NCBI GenBank assembly: GCA_964631325.1
Contig: CAZVWJ010000017.1
Span: forward strand, 1-46,425
Length of the DNA: 46,425 bases
Source of the DNA: CAZVWJ01 sp964631325
GTDB lineage: Bacteria > T1Sed10-126
Direction of reading: 5' to 3'
This document shows, in pieces, positions 37,488-46,425 of the stretch (positions within the stretch are counted from its first letter, which is position 1; the number at the start of each line of letters is the position of its first letter). The position numbers and the translations under genes were made by a program. A model generated the notes under the pieces. It was given only the letters and a program-made list of their open reading frames with translations. It searched no databases and had not been told where the DNA came from.

Positions 37488-38702
37488 TCAAAACGTTCTC
37501 AGTGCCCGCGCTGGTGCCATTCGCAAAGCACGCCAGGCAGGATAAAGAGCGGAACTAACCGCCATCACTACCACGAGAATCAAAGTCCAACCGTAAAAAT
37601 CTATCGGCAGGTGGGGATAAATCACCGGCTGTAGACCAAATCGCGCCAGCCCCCGGGCAATTATTGAAAGATCAATACCTACCTTACCCAACCAGAAATT
37701 AGTCAGAAATCCCAACCCAAGGCCGGTTAGCCCGCCGGTTACAGAAATATACAGGCTTTCCAGGACAATCATCCCAGCCAGCCGTCCCGGGGACATTCCA
37801 ATTGCGGAAAGCATCCCGATCTCTCTGTACCGATCAACAACCGCCATCAACATAGTGTTTACAATACTGAAGCCCAGGGCCAGCAGAATAATTCCCAGAA
37901 AGATATATAGCATCATTGCACCGCTTTCAACTACGTAACGCAGAGCCGGGCTAAGTTCTTTCCAGGTGGCTACCTCCAGCTCGGGATATTTCTCCCGGAG
38001 CCGCCCGGCAACCGTTTTTAGCTGGCGGCTATCCTTCAGGTAAATGGCCAGTTCGTGAAATTTTTTCTCCAGCTTCAGCAATGGACCAAGCTCTTTCTGG
38101 CGAACAAACACATTTGTTTCATCAAAAGAAGTAATCCCGGTATTGAAAATCCCCCCCACCCGGAAAGCCCCGGCAGTCAGCTCTCCATCGGCATCCTGAA
38201 GATTTAAGACCATCCGGGAACCAACCGCAAGTTCCAGTCGATCGGCCAGTTCACGCCCGATTAATATAGGATTTCGCACCCTACTGTTAAAATAAGTTCC
38301 CGTTTCCATGGTTGCGGCCAGGGAGGTCACCCGGCGGGAAGCTCTCGGTTTGATCCCATTAATCCGCACCCCCGAACTCGAAGTGGGAGAAGTAGCCATC
38401 CCCCGGGCCACCTGGCGCCCTGCAGTCGCTTTTATTTTGGCCATGTTTCTAACTTTTTTCAGCACTGCTGGCCCCGACGGAATTGTCTTGTGAACTTCGG
38501 GATTTGAGCGAAAACCGGGCCGGTGTATCTGAATATGGGTAAGATAAGTTTGAATCGGGGTCTCCACCATCTGGTCCATCATTCCCCGGGAAAATCCCAT
38601 GAAGGCCAGGGCCCCCCACAAACCAAAAGCAATCGCTCCAATTAAGATCAGACTACGAATTTTATTGCGCCACACGTTGCGCCAGGCAATAAGTGCAGTC
38701 AT
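37488..38702 (-). CDS. FtsX-like ABC permease (LolC/E or MacB-like), copy 2
   Basis: The 404-aa protein starts MTALIAWRNVWRNKIRSLIL (typical WRNxxRNxxR plus TM1). A large periplasmic domain follows (residues about 45-270), with GRELADRLELAVGSRMVLN, and then three C-terminal helices. GMSPGRLAGMIVLESLYISVTG is the coupling stretch, and WRALRMAPARALR is the typical end. It transmits ATP hydrolysis to a periplasmic domain that handles lipoprotein or other hydrophobic cargo. It is encoded next to copy 1 and the ATPase in one operon. Confidence 0.9.
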   Translation of the reverse strand: MTALIAWRNVWRNKIRSLILIGAIAFGLWGALAFMGFSRGMMDQMVETPIQTYLTHIQIHRPGFRSNPEVHKTIPSGPAVLKKVRNMAKIKATAGRQVARGMATSPTSSSGVRINGIKPRASRRVTSLAATMETGTYFNSRVRNPILIGRELADRLELAVGSRMVLNLQDADGELTAGAFRVGGIFNTGITSFDETNVFVRQKELGPLLKLEKKFHELAIYLKDSRQLKTVAGRLREKYPELEVATWKELSPALRYVVESGAMMLYIFLGIILLALGFSIVNTMLMAVVDRYREIGMLSAIGMSPGRLAGMIVLESLYISVTGGLTGLGLGFLTNFWLGKVGIDLSIIARGLARFGLQPVIYPHLPIDFYGWTLILVVVMAVSSALYPAWRALRMAPARALRTF

Positions 38703-38714
38703 CTCAGCTCACCT

Positions 38715-39938
38715 TCAGGCAAAAAATTCCAGGGCTTCAACAATTTTAAATCGAAAAATAGTCCACAGCGGAGCCAGTGAGGCAATTGCGGAGATAAAAA
38801 GCACCACGACGGCCTGACTCAAAAACATTCCCGGAGCAACCGAAAATACAATCAGAGGTTCAAATCCAAAAGCCAGCATTGCCTCCCCGGCGGTACCGGT
38901 AAAAGGTATGGGGTTGGCGTTCAAATAGAGTAAAATTGGGGAGGCCACTACCACCCCGATAAATACCCCAATCCCGGCCAGAAACAGCGACTCTAAACAG
39001 ACCATGAGAGCGAGCTGCCACCGCTGCATTCCATTAGAAACCAGAACCCCAAATTCGTGGCGGCGCTCCTGGATCATCATTAGAATGGTACCCAGTATTC
39101 CAAAACCAATCACCAGATACAGAATGGCCAGAGTAATTAAACCACTGACGTTATCCAGCATAATCGCCTGGACTAATTCGGGCATCAATTCTCGCCAGCT
39201 TCTAACTACGTATTTCGAACCAAGCTTATTTTTCAGTCCGGCCAGGACCGTGGACAAGTCAGCATCTCCCCGGAGTAGGAAGGCAAGCGAAGTTATCCGG
39301 CCCGGGGTAGAGAAAAACCAGCTCGCCTCTTTCAGCGGCAAATAAATTAACTGATTGTTGAGTTGAGGCACTGAATATTCTACCAATCCACCAACTGGAT
39401 ATTTGCCGGCGGCACTGCGCCCGTGATATCCTTGCCCCAGTAAAATTACCGTATCCCCTACTTGCACTCCCAGGCTCCGGGCCAACCCGGTAGTCAACAG
39501 CAACTTATTTTCAGCGGCTTGCGGATAATTACCCTCCACCAGTCGCTTTCTTAGAGAAGTCAGATCCGTTTCCCTCCCGGGATCAATTCCGATCAAACGC
39601 CCGGACCGTGTACTTGTATCGTGGGCAATCAGAACAAAACTCTCCAGTCGGGGGGCAAAACTGTTGATGCCCGCCTGGTTCTGGATAATATTTTTCAACC
39701 TGGTATCATAGGTCAGGGACTTATTTATCGAGCGATTTTCCCAGTAACCACGCGCCTGTATCTGCCCGTGACCCGTGTAAGTGGAAACCGCAGAATTTAT
39801 AGTATGACGGTAGGAACCAAGTTGTGAAGAACGCATGGCAAGGGCCAGGACCATGGCAAAAATTATCGAGGTCAGGGTGATCAGGGTCCGCCGGCGGTTA
39901 CGCCAGATATTCCGCCAGGCCAACTTCAGGTAAATCAT
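38715..39938 (-). CDS. FtsX-like ABC permease (LolC/E or MacB-like), copy 1
   Basis: This is a 407-aa paralog of the next gene. It has MIYLKLAWRNIWRNRRRTLI with TM1, a periplasmic domain (residues about 45-265, including RSGRLIGIDPGRETDLT and GLARSLGVQVGDTVIL), then helices around 275-305, 325-345 and 370-400. VSNGMQRWQLALMVCLESLFLAG is the coupling region. Two permeases plus one ATPase match a LolCDE-like heterodimer. The start overlaps the LolA-like gene stop by 4 nt (ATGA). Confidence 0.9.
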   Translation of the reverse strand: MIYLKLAWRNIWRNRRRTLITLTSIIFAMVLALAMRSSQLGSYRHTINSAVSTYTGHGQIQARGYWENRSINKSLTYDTRLKNIIQNQAGINSFAPRLESFVLIAHDTSTRSGRLIGIDPGRETDLTSLRKRLVEGNYPQAAENKLLLTTGLARSLGVQVGDTVILLGQGYHGRSAAGKYPVGGLVEYSVPQLNNQLIYLPLKEASWFFSTPGRITSLAFLLRGDADLSTVLAGLKNKLGSKYVVRSWRELMPELVQAIMLDNVSGLITLAILYLVIGFGILGTILMMIQERRHEFGVLVSNGMQRWQLALMVCLESLFLAGIGVFIGVVVASPILLYLNANPIPFTGTAGEAMLAFGFEPLIVFSVAPGMFLSQAVVVLFISAIASLAPLWTIFRFKIVEALEFFA

Positions 39939-40732
39939 TTGCTAAATCTCTTTATATTCTGCCGGGAGAAAAAATCCGGGCTGAGCCCAATATTAAAATC
40001 AATTTCCCGGTAATCTATAACAGTTTTTTGTCCGGGATCATCAAGGGGAATCATCTCCAGGTGGGAGGGGATCATTCGCCCGTCCATCTGCTTGATTTCT
40101 CCCATTTTTAGTTTTTTTATCAGTTCCCCGGACTCGTCGTAAAACTCTGTTTTTACCTGAACAAAATACTTTTTTGAAATCCAGATTAAAAGTTTTCCCC
40201 AGACCACCGGGGCCTCCGGTTTGGGCACTGCTTTTAACAGGAAGCAATCCAGCTTCTCAGTCTTCGTATCCCCCCACACAAGGTTTGTCCCGGTAAGCAC
40301 CGTATCACCCAGCCGGGTATGATTATAGTCATAAACAATTGATGATTCGCGGATTAAATCGTCATTTGTAAAGTCGGAGCCCATCCAGGACTGCATCATC
40401 ATAGACGGGGGTAGCTTAATAATTCGCTCAATAGACGGCACCCAGTGCCAGAGCTCCTGGCCACGCTTCAAAAAGGCGTTCCCCTCGTCCCGGGCCGGCG
40501 CCTCAATAACAATTAACGAATACTTCCTTTCCAGGCTCCAGGCCTGAAAACTAACCTTACGGGACCAATCGGGGCGAACTATTTTCATGTTCATACGAAC
40601 CCGGCTGGACTTCCCCCGCAGTTTGCGATCAGCGCGATCAATAATCTCGTAAGCCGTCGTGGTATCTCCGGCTCCAGCTACAACCGGCCAGACTATTATT
40701 CCGACTAACAACAGACCAATAAATTTTCGCAT
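39935..40732 (-). CDS. Outer membrane lipoprotein-sorting protein (LolA-like)
   Basis: The 265-aa protein has a signal peptide (residues 1-22, ending VAGAG), then a LolA/LolB-like barrel. YEIIDRADRKLRGKSSRVR is the family start, followed by FLKRGQELWHWVPSIERIIK, MMMQSWMGSDFTNDDLI and LDCFLLKAVPKP. Proteins of this type sit with FtsX permeases and carry hydrophobic cargo across the periplasm. The ATG at 40732 is preferred over the GTG at 40744, which has poorer spacing. It is the first gene of the five-gene operon that ends with the barrel protein at 35592. Confidence 0.88.
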   Translation of the reverse strand: MRKFIGLLLVGIIVWPVVAGAGDTTTAYEIIDRADRKLRGKSSRVRMNMKIVRPDWSRKVSFQAWSLERKYSLIVIEAPARDEGNAFLKRGQELWHWVPSIERIIKLPPSMMMQSWMGSDFTNDDLIRESSIVYDYNHTRLGDTVLTGTNLVWGDTKTEKLDCFLLKAVPKPEAPVVWGKLLIWISKKYFVQVKTEFYDESGELIKKLKMGEIKQMDGRMIPSHLEMIPLDDPGQKTVIDYREIDFNIGLSPDFFSRQNIKRFSK

Positions 40733-40945
40733 CCTCAAAATCACCCGTTTGAAAAGATCACCCTTTTCCCCGGGAAAATCCGGCTATCACTAATTTTATA
40801 CTGTCAATCCTCGCAGTAAAAGCACGTCACAAATATTCGATGGTTAAGAACGACCAGTTTAAATCATTTACACCAACCGGAATTTATCTTTAAAATCATA
40901 TTTACTTGTTTTCAGACTTAAAATATTTAGCGGAAGGTTTTTCCA

Positions 40946-41431
40946 TTGGCAATTGAAGTCATCATTGCCCTCTGTTTTTTAATTATGCTGGCAGGAATTG
41001 TTGGTAGTCTACTGCCGGCCGTCCCCGGCCCGGCCCTTTCTTTGGTTGGAGTCTACCTGTACTGGTTCACCAGTAGTTACCGGGAACCCGGAGTGATCCT
41101 CTTAAGCTTATTGACCGTGGCCGGCCTGCTCGCAGTTAGCGTCGACTGGTTCGGACCCGCCCTGGCCAGCCGGCTTGGCGGAGCCTCGACAAAAACAGCA
41201 GTAATCTCCGCTCTGCTCGGACTGGTCGCTCTCCTTTTTACCGGACCCGCTGGCATGCTCGCCGTAGTTTTTCTGGCGGCGCTGGGAATTGAATATTACC
41301 GCCAACGAAGCTGGCGCAAGGGCGGCCGGGCGGCGCTCGCCACTCTGCTCGGAGCCCTCGGCGCACCGCTGGTCCAGCTTGTGATCTCGACAGCAATTTT
41401 CATTACAATGGCGGTTGTCTATTTTAAATAA
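40946..41431 (+). CDS. DUF456 membrane protein
   Basis: This is a 161-aa integral membrane protein with four to five hydrophobic helices. The Gly/Pro-rich AGIVGSLLPAVPGPALSLVG (about residues 14-33), VDWFGPALASRLGGASTK (about 68-85) and YYRQRSWRKGGRAAL are typical of DUF456 (glycine-zipper-like). Function is unknown. TTG is the start: GGAAGG lies 8 nt before it and no ATG fits. It converges on typA with no spacing. Confidence 0.82.
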   Translation: MAIEVIIALCFLIMLAGIVGSLLPAVPGPALSLVGVYLYWFTSSYREPGVILLSLLTVAGLLAVSVDWFGPALASRLGGASTKTAVISALLGLVALLFTGPAGMLAVVFLAALGIEYYRQRSWRKGGRAALATLLGALGAPLVQLVISTAIFITMAVVYFK

Positions 41432-43237
41432 TTAGCGCCACCGTTTCTCAAGCTCCCGGCGGCGCAGACGCACCGACTCCGGAGTAATTTCGATTAGTTC
41501 GTTGTCTTTTATCCAGTCCAGGGCAAACTCAATAGTTATCTCTTTGTGCGGTTCAAGCTGAATTCCGTCATCGGAGCCGGCCGCCCGGAAATTGGTGAGC
41601 TGTTTCTGCTTGGTCACGTTCACATCAAGATCAGCCGGGCGAGAATGCTCGCCCACTATCATCCCCTCGTAACATTCAGTGCCCGGAGGAACAAACAACC
41701 GTCCCCTGGCCTCAAGCCCCTCCAGGGCGTAGGGGGTTGCCGGCCCTTCCCGGTCGGCAATTAAAGCCCCGCTGGTCCGTCGCTGCATCTCCCCCTCACG
41801 AGGCTGAAAACATTCAAACCGGGAACTAAAAATACCCTCGCCACGAGTATCGTTTTTGAACTGGGAACGGTAGCCGATTAAGCCCCGGGTGGGCACCCTG
41901 AATTCCAGGCGCACCCGGTTCTCGCCCAGGGGCTGATAAAGTTCCATTTCTCCCCGGCGGTTACCCAGTTTTTCGGTCACCGCCCCCACATATTCCGCCG
42001 GCACGTCTGCAACCACCCGCTCCACCGGTTCCTTCACCTGGCCGTTATCCCGCTTCATCAGCACCTCCGGGGTGCCAATCAACATTTCATAACCTTCCCG
42101 CCGCATTTTTTCCAGGATCACTGCCAGCTGCAGCTGCCCCCGTCCCTTCAGGAGCCACTGGTCCGGTTTGCCGGTTTCTTCCAGCGAAACGGCCACGTTG
42201 TTCCGGTCCTCTTTGCGCAACCGGTCAAGCAATTTTCGCCCGGTCACAAACTCGCCCTCCCGGGAGGCAAAGGGACCGTCATTAGCCTGAATTGAGATAC
42301 TGATCGTGGGCCGCGCAACACTGATCCGGGGCAATGGCGCCAAATTGTCAGGACCTGAAACCGTATCTCCGATCTCTACTCCCTTAACCCCGGCCACGGC
42401 GACAATTTCTCCGGCCTCGGCCCGTTCAACTTTTCGTCTTTCCAGCCCTTCATGGACAAACAGGGCCGATATTTCTGACTCAATAATATTATCCTCCTGG
42501 AGTATACGCACCTTCTGCCCTTTTTCAAGGACACCACTTCTGATTTTACCCAGGGCCAGCCGGCCCAGGTAATCATCGTAATCTAAATCCGAAACCAACA
42601 GTTTGAGTTCCCCGGACGCATCAATCTCCGGCGCCGGTATCTGCTTTTTAAGCACCTCAAACAGGGGCTCCAGGTCCTCCCCCGAAAGCTCGGGATCCTC
42701 GACTGCAAATCCCTCGGGAGCAACGCTGTACAGAATCGGAAAATCCAACTGCTCGTCGCTGGCTCCCAGTTCCATAAAAAGTTCAAAAATCTCATCCACC
42801 ACCGCATCCACCCGGGCATCTTTGCGGTCAATCTTGTTCACGCAGAGGATAATCTTAAGCTCCTTTTCGATCGCCCGCTTCACTACAAACCGGGTCTGAG
42901 GCAAAGGCCCCTCGCTGGCATCGACCAGCAACAGCGCTCCTTCGACCATGTTCAGGACCCGCTCCACCTCGCCGCCGAAATCACTGTGACCCGGCGTATC
43001 AATAACGTTTATCTTGGTCTCCCCGTATTTAAGGGCACAGTTCTTGGAGGCAATTGTAATTCCCCGCTCCTGCTCCTGGTCCAGGGTATCCATCACCCGC
43101 TCCTGGACCTCCTGGCGGGCGTGAAAAACCCCGCTCTGTCGCAACAGGTGGTCAACCAGGGTAGTTTTCCCGTGATCAACGTGGGCAATAACCGCTATAT
43201 TTCGAATGTCGGACCTCAACTCAGTTTCAACGGACAT
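41432..43237 (-). CDS. typA: Ribosome-associated translational GTPase TypA/BipA
   Basis: This 601-aa translational GTPase has G1 AHVDHGKTT (residues 18-26), G2 ERGITIASKN, G3 DTPGHSDFGG, G4 NKIDR and G5 YSVAPEG. EF-G-like domains II, III and V follow, and a C-terminal BipA-specific domain ends in EITPESVRLRRRELEKRWR. It binds ribosomes under stress and in the cold and helps 50S assembly. ATG at 43237 (GGGAG 10 nt before) is used; the 36-residue extension in frame is not conserved. Confidence 0.95.
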   Translation of the reverse strand: MSVETELRSDIRNIAVIAHVDHGKTTLVDHLLRQSGVFHARQEVQERVMDTLDQEQERGITIASKNCALKYGETKINVIDTPGHSDFGGEVERVLNMVEGALLLVDASEGPLPQTRFVVKRAIEKELKIILCVNKIDRKDARVDAVVDEIFELFMELGASDEQLDFPILYSVAPEGFAVEDPELSGEDLEPLFEVLKKQIPAPEIDASGELKLLVSDLDYDDYLGRLALGKIRSGVLEKGQKVRILQEDNIIESEISALFVHEGLERRKVERAEAGEIVAVAGVKGVEIGDTVSGPDNLAPLPRISVARPTISISIQANDGPFASREGEFVTGRKLLDRLRKEDRNNVAVSLEETGKPDQWLLKGRGQLQLAVILEKMRREGYEMLIGTPEVLMKRDNGQVKEPVERVVADVPAEYVGAVTEKLGNRRGEMELYQPLGENRVRLEFRVPTRGLIGYRSQFKNDTRGEGIFSSRFECFQPREGEMQRRTSGALIADREGPATPYALEGLEARGRLFVPPGTECYEGMIVGEHSRPADLDVNVTKQKQLTNFRAAGSDDGIQLEPHKEITIEFALDWIKDNELIEITPESVRLRRRELEKRWR

Positions 43238-43482
43238 AAACAGTACACTCCCGGGCAACTCAAAACCAATTTTTTCAGTTCCAAAGAGAAATTTTGGAAA
43301 GAATAGAAGACTATTATAGTAGCTTACGAAAGCATAAAAATCCACTGTACAGGCTTGCTGTCGAATATCACTGGCTGACTCCCCCGGTTCATCGGCGATA
43401 ATTCAATTATATGTTAGAATTAAGAAGTAATTGAAGAAAGTGAAGACGGTTATCAAAAAAATCCTGACTCCCAGGGGATAAA

Positions 43483-45351
43483 ATGGTTATTGAAGAGCTG
43501 ACCCGGGAACCGCTGGGTTTGCCATTTAAAAAGACGGTTCGTAATTACTCTTTTAAAAAAGCAGGAGCGGATCTTTACGCCGGACTGGTGGTCAGCTTCC
43601 TGGCCATCCCCCAGGCCATGGCCTACGCGGTTATTGCCGGGGTCAACCCGATTTACGGTTTATACGCGGCCCTGCTCGGAGCGATTATTCGCTCCCTGGT
43701 TGGCAACTCAGAAAGACACATCGCCGGTCCTTCCGCCACTCTGTCCGTGGTCGTCGCCGGGGTCATGTTTCAATGGGGCCAGACAGTACATTCTCCAGCC
43801 ACGGTGTTATTTTTCCTGACCCTCTTAGTGGGCCTGATCCAGGTCGCTTTCGCCTTTCTCAAGCTGGGCAAGCTCGTCCAGTTCGTCTCGCTTTCGGTGA
43901 TGACCGGGTTTATCAGCGGCAGTGCCTTAATTATTATCGGCGATCAACTACCCACCCTATTTGGCGTCGAAAAATCCACTTCCCCCTATTTTCTCAGGAG
44001 AATAATTGATCTCATCGCCCGCCTCCAGATTATTGAACAAATTAACTATCACCCGCTGGCCCTCGGGCTGGCCACCGTCGGGTTAATAATCCTCCTCCGC
44101 CTGTTGCCCGGCCGGTTCCCCGCAATCTTGGGAAGTTTGCTTTGTTTGAGCGGCCTCACCTATTTTTACCAGTGGAATCAACTGTCCGACATCGAGGTCG
44201 TCGGCAGTCTGCCCGCCGGTCTGCCGGCGCTTGAACTAACCGTGCCCGGACCGGTGTTTTACTCCCGGCTATTCGGGCCGGCCCTTGCTCTCGCCCTGCT
44301 GGCCAGCGTCCAGGGCCTGGCAATTGCAAAAAGCCTGGCCATTAAAACTTCTGAGCCCCTGAAGGAAAACCAGGAACTGCTGGCGCTTGGCTCGGCTAAC
44401 GTCTGCTGCGGGCTGGGCGGCGGTTTTCCGATTTCCGGTTCTTTTACCAACTCGTTTCTCAATTACACGGCCGGGGGGCAAACCAAGATATCCGGAGTAT
44501 TTATCGGCTTAATTATTCTCGCCTCGGTCTTTCTGCTTGCCCCGCTGTTTGCTTTTATCCCTTACCCCGTGCTCGCCGGAGTTATTGTCGTCGTTGCCTG
44601 GGATATCGTCGACTGGGAACGCGTCGAAGTGATAATTTCTACGACCCGCCGGGACCGGATCGTTTTCCTGGGGACAATGCTCTCGGTAATAATGCTCACG
44701 CTCGACCAGGCTATCTATCTCGGCGTGATAGTTTCCCTGATTCTTCACGTGCGCAAGGCCGCCCGGCTTGATTTAAAAGAACTGGTCGTGACCCGTGGGG
44801 GTAAGCTAAAAACTATTCACGAAGCCGGTAAACGGGTTCATCCCCGGGTTGCATTTATCGACGTTACCGGCGAAACGTTTTTCGGCTCCGCCGATATAAT
44901 CAAGAACCGGATTCAAAAATTAACTTCAGAATCACCCGAATTGAAGGTAATTATCCTTCGCATGAAAAATGCCATGAACCTGGATATCACGGGAGCACTG
45001 GCACTGGAAGACATGGCTGAGAACCTGCGCGAACAGGGACGGACCCTGATGATCTGCGGGGCGACACCACACATTAAAGAGACTCTTAAGGAATCGGGAG
45101 CCGTCAAGACAATCGGCCGGGACAAAATCCTGGTCGCCCAGAAAAGCCTGTTGACCTCAACCAAGCAAGCAATTGAACGGGCCCAGGCCCATGTGGACAA
45201 CGTCTTGACCGGGGAAAAAGAGCGGGCGGAGGAATCACCCCCGCTCAAGTATACAATGTCCGAGGAAAAGGAAGAGGAAATTTCCCAGAAGGAAGAACCA
45301 ATTGAGGAGGAAAAAACCGGTCCCCACCAGAACTACGACCGGGAAAGCTGA
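43483..45351 (+). CDS. SulP-family anion transporter with STAS domain
   Basis: The 622-aa protein has about 12-14 hydrophobic segments (residues 25-410). AGLVVSFLAIPQAMAYAVIAGVNPIYGLYAALL is split here into AIPQAMAYAVIAGVNPIYGL, the SulP signature. The STAS domain is at 445-555 (VAFIDVTGETFFGSAD, LRMKNAMNLDITGALALED), and an acidic tail of about 40 residues (KEEEISQKEEPIEEE) ends it. It moves sulfate, bicarbonate or another anion. In a Mo/S-rich island sulfate is likely, but substrates of SulP proteins are not predictable from sequence. The upstream gap of 137 nt shows no clear promoter. Confidence 0.9.
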   Translation: MVIEELTREPLGLPFKKTVRNYSFKKAGADLYAGLVVSFLAIPQAMAYAVIAGVNPIYGLYAALLGAIIRSLVGNSERHIAGPSATLSVVVAGVMFQWGQTVHSPATVLFFLTLLVGLIQVAFAFLKLGKLVQFVSLSVMTGFISGSALIIIGDQLPTLFGVEKSTSPYFLRRIIDLIARLQIIEQINYHPLALGLATVGLIILLRLLPGRFPAILGSLLCLSGLTYFYQWNQLSDIEVVGSLPAGLPALELTVPGPVFYSRLFGPALALALLASVQGLAIAKSLAIKTSEPLKENQELLALGSANVCCGLGGGFPISGSFTNSFLNYTAGGQTKISGVFIGLIILASVFLLAPLFAFIPYPVLAGVIVVVAWDIVDWERVEVIISTTRRDRIVFLGTMLSVIMLTLDQAIYLGVIVSLILHVRKAARLDLKELVVTRGGKLKTIHEAGKRVHPRVAFIDVTGETFFGSADIIKNRIQKLTSESPELKVIILRMKNAMNLDITGALALEDMAENLREQGRTLMICGATPHIKETLKESGAVKTIGRDKILVAQKSLLTSTKQAIERAQAHVDNVLTGEKERAEESPPLKYTMSEEKEEEISQKEEPIEEEKTGPHQNYDRES

Positions 45352-45391
45352 GAATACCTTCATCTTATTCCCGGGAGGGAGTCAAATAGCT

Positions 45392-46324
45392 ATGAGCGGT
45401 CAACAAAATTCCAAATGGGGTTACATCCTGATCCTTTTACTGCTTTTCCAGGTTGCGGTGGGGTGCGGTTCCGACCAGGTTTCGCAGAAAGCCGTGGGCG
45501 AGGGCCAGGCTTCCCTGCGCGGGGCAGTTTACAATGAAGCAAAGGCTAAGAGAACAGCTGATGTCCCGGAGGCAGGCTCCACCCTGGAAGTCCAAAAAGC
45601 CCGGGCCAAAATAGAAACCGAACAAATCGAGGCGGACTACAAAGCGATTAATAAGCTCACCGAAAACATGGGGGGATACGCGGCAACCGAAAATAAAAAC
45701 GAAAATGACTACAGGATCCGCCGGCAAGCAACTCTCAGGGTCCCTTCGAGTCGCTTTGATACGTTCATCGAACAATTGCAAGCAACCGTTGAATTAACCT
45801 CGCTCAACCTCAAGAACTATCGAATTTCCATCCAGGCTTCGAAGGATGAAATAAATGTGCTGAACGAAACGATGGCTGATATGGAGCGCTTGCGCGAACG
45901 CATAAACAGGCGGGAAGTAAGCGAGGATTTGCTCGATCTGCTGATGAAATTAAACGAGAAGAAGATGGAACTGGTCAGCAATTTAAAACACTACCAGAGA
46001 GAGCTGGCCAAAAGTCGTAAACAAAGCCGCTACGCCACTGTCCGACTGAAGATGACCCAGCCGAAACCCGTTCACGTGTTTGCCTGGCCGGAAGACGAGT
46101 ATCGCCAGTGGGTGAAACGGTACCGGGATATGACCGAGACATTCTGGAAAATTCTGGTCACCACTCCCGCCAATCTCGGCCTGCTCATTCTCTATGCGAT
46201 TCAGCTGGCTATTTACCTGTCCGTGGCTCTGTTATTCCTCTGGATATTTGCAAGGATTCTATTAGTCCTCGTTAATTTTGTTCCGGATCGCTTCAAACTC
46301 TGGACGTGGTCAAAAGGAGATTGA
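45392..46324 (+). CDS. DUF4349 lipoprotein
   Basis: The 310-aa protein has a lipoprotein signal (hydrophobic ILILLLLF, lipobox VAVGC, Cys25). It has the DUF4349 domain (about residues 65-290): VQKARAKIETEQIEADY, MGGYAATENKN, LRVPSSRFDTFIEQLQ, then a coiled-coil region and a C-terminal transmembrane helix (about 265-290, LLILYAIQLAIYLSVALLFL). Function is unknown, envelope-linked. The start at 45392 is set by GGGAGGGAG; an in-frame ATG at 45302 lies in the SulP gene. It follows the SulP gene by 40 nt. Confidence 0.85.
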   Translation: MSGQQNSKWGYILILLLLFQVAVGCGSDQVSQKAVGEGQASLRGAVYNEAKAKRTADVPEAGSTLEVQKARAKIETEQIEADYKAINKLTENMGGYAATENKNENDYRIRRQATLRVPSSRFDTFIEQLQATVELTSLNLKNYRISIQASKDEINVLNETMADMERLRERINRREVSEDLLDLLMKLNEKKMELVSNLKHYQRELAKSRKQSRYATVRLKMTQPKPVHVFAWPEDEYRQWVKRYRDMTETFWKILVTTPANLGLLILYAIQLAIYLSVALLFLWIFARILLVLVNFVPDRFKLWTWSKGD

Positions 46325-46425
46325 AACGTTTTCTCCACTTTCCTTCACCTTCCTGGGAAACCAGCCCAATAAATCACCGGCAGTCCCAATCGTAACCTCA
46401 ATATTCTGTTGAAGATCCTGGTTAT
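46310..46425 (-). CDS. Partial 3' end of an unidentified gene
   Basis: The minus strand is open from the window edge to a stop at 46310-46312. The last 38 residues (ending ...TIGTAGDLLGWFPRKVKESG ENVSISF) look like ordinary protein. It overlaps the DUF4349 gene end by 15 nt, as other convergent genes here overlap slightly. The family cannot be told from so short a piece, and it could be chance. Confidence 0.35.
   Translation of the reverse strand, partial: NQDLQQNIEVTIGTAGDLLGWFPRKVKESGENVSISF

Noticed and set aside
45302..45391. N-terminal extension of the DUF4349 protein
   Set aside because: It lies inside the SulP gene in another frame. The downstream ATG has a strong ribosome site and starts a proper lipoprotein signal.

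Overview
This 46.4 kb window has about 47% GC and is densely coded. It comes from an anaerobic, outer-membrane-bearing (diderm) bacterium. Supporting signs are an OprO/P-type porin, a second beta-barrel protein, a LolA-like protein with an ABC/FtsX export cassette, many small 2[4Fe-4S] ferredoxins, and no respiratory oxygen genes. Several proteins, including the cold-shock protein, are strongly acidic, which would fit a moderately halophilic or haloalkaliphilic organism. I cannot fix the phylum: a desulfo-type (former deltaproteobacterial) lineage or a diderm Firmicute such as Halanaerobiales both fit.

Layout. 0.2-6 kb: an ABC exporter converges on a modABC molybdate operon, which diverges from a small ArsR-type regulator; a sulfotransferase-like gene follows. 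6-12 kb, mostly minus strand: ferredoxin, DUF89 protein, cysteine-desulfidase-like protein, methyltransferase, TauE/SafE exporter and MFS transporter. 11.3-19.5 kb: a minus-strand block with a radical SAM protein, a metallo-beta-lactamase-fold protein, two DUF364-type proteins, two MinD-type ATPases with inserted ferredoxin domains (COG1149), Mrp, three NifX-like COG1433 proteins and a UPF0251/DUF134 HTH protein. This gene set resembles the orange-protein (ORP) Mo-Cu cluster locus of sulfate reducers. 19.6-24.8 kb: accessory genes for an unknown membrane protein, a Cys-rich 67-aa protein, a YggS-type PLP protein, two ferredoxins, a DsrE-like protein, an NADH/CoA-disulfide reductase-like flavoprotein and DUF5320-like proteins. 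25.1-27.8 kb: two half-size permeases and a porin. 27.8-35.6 kb: mixed housekeeping genes (MscS, flavin reductase, Csp, phosphoesterase, DsrE, THEP1, adenosine deaminase, RlmN). 35.6-40.7 kb: a LolA-like/FtsX/FtsX/ABC/beta-barrel export operon. 40.9-46.4 kb: DUF456, TypA/BipA, SulP transporter, DUF4349 lipoprotein.

Two regulatory signals tie distant parts together. First, a 24-bp ModE-type box (CGTTAT-N12-ATAACG) overlaps the -10 element of both modA and the split-permease/porin cluster 21 kb away. The two upstream regions are alike over more than 100 bp, including a shared large palindrome. Second, a perfect 14-bp palindrome TGAATATATATTCA occurs four times. Each copy lies directly upstream of one of four genes: the TauE exporter, a NifX-like gene, a DsrE gene and a DUF5320 gene. 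I infer a molybdenum (or tungsten) and sulfur handling island: molybdate import, cluster assembly on NifX-like carriers by Fe-S ATPases, persulfide/sulfite chemistry, and an undescribed split permease plus porin for a related oxyanion.

The intergenic DNA is unusually rich in perfect palindromes, and several of these have an underlying 8-nt period. No tRNA, rRNA, CRISPR array, IS transposase or phage gene was recognised.
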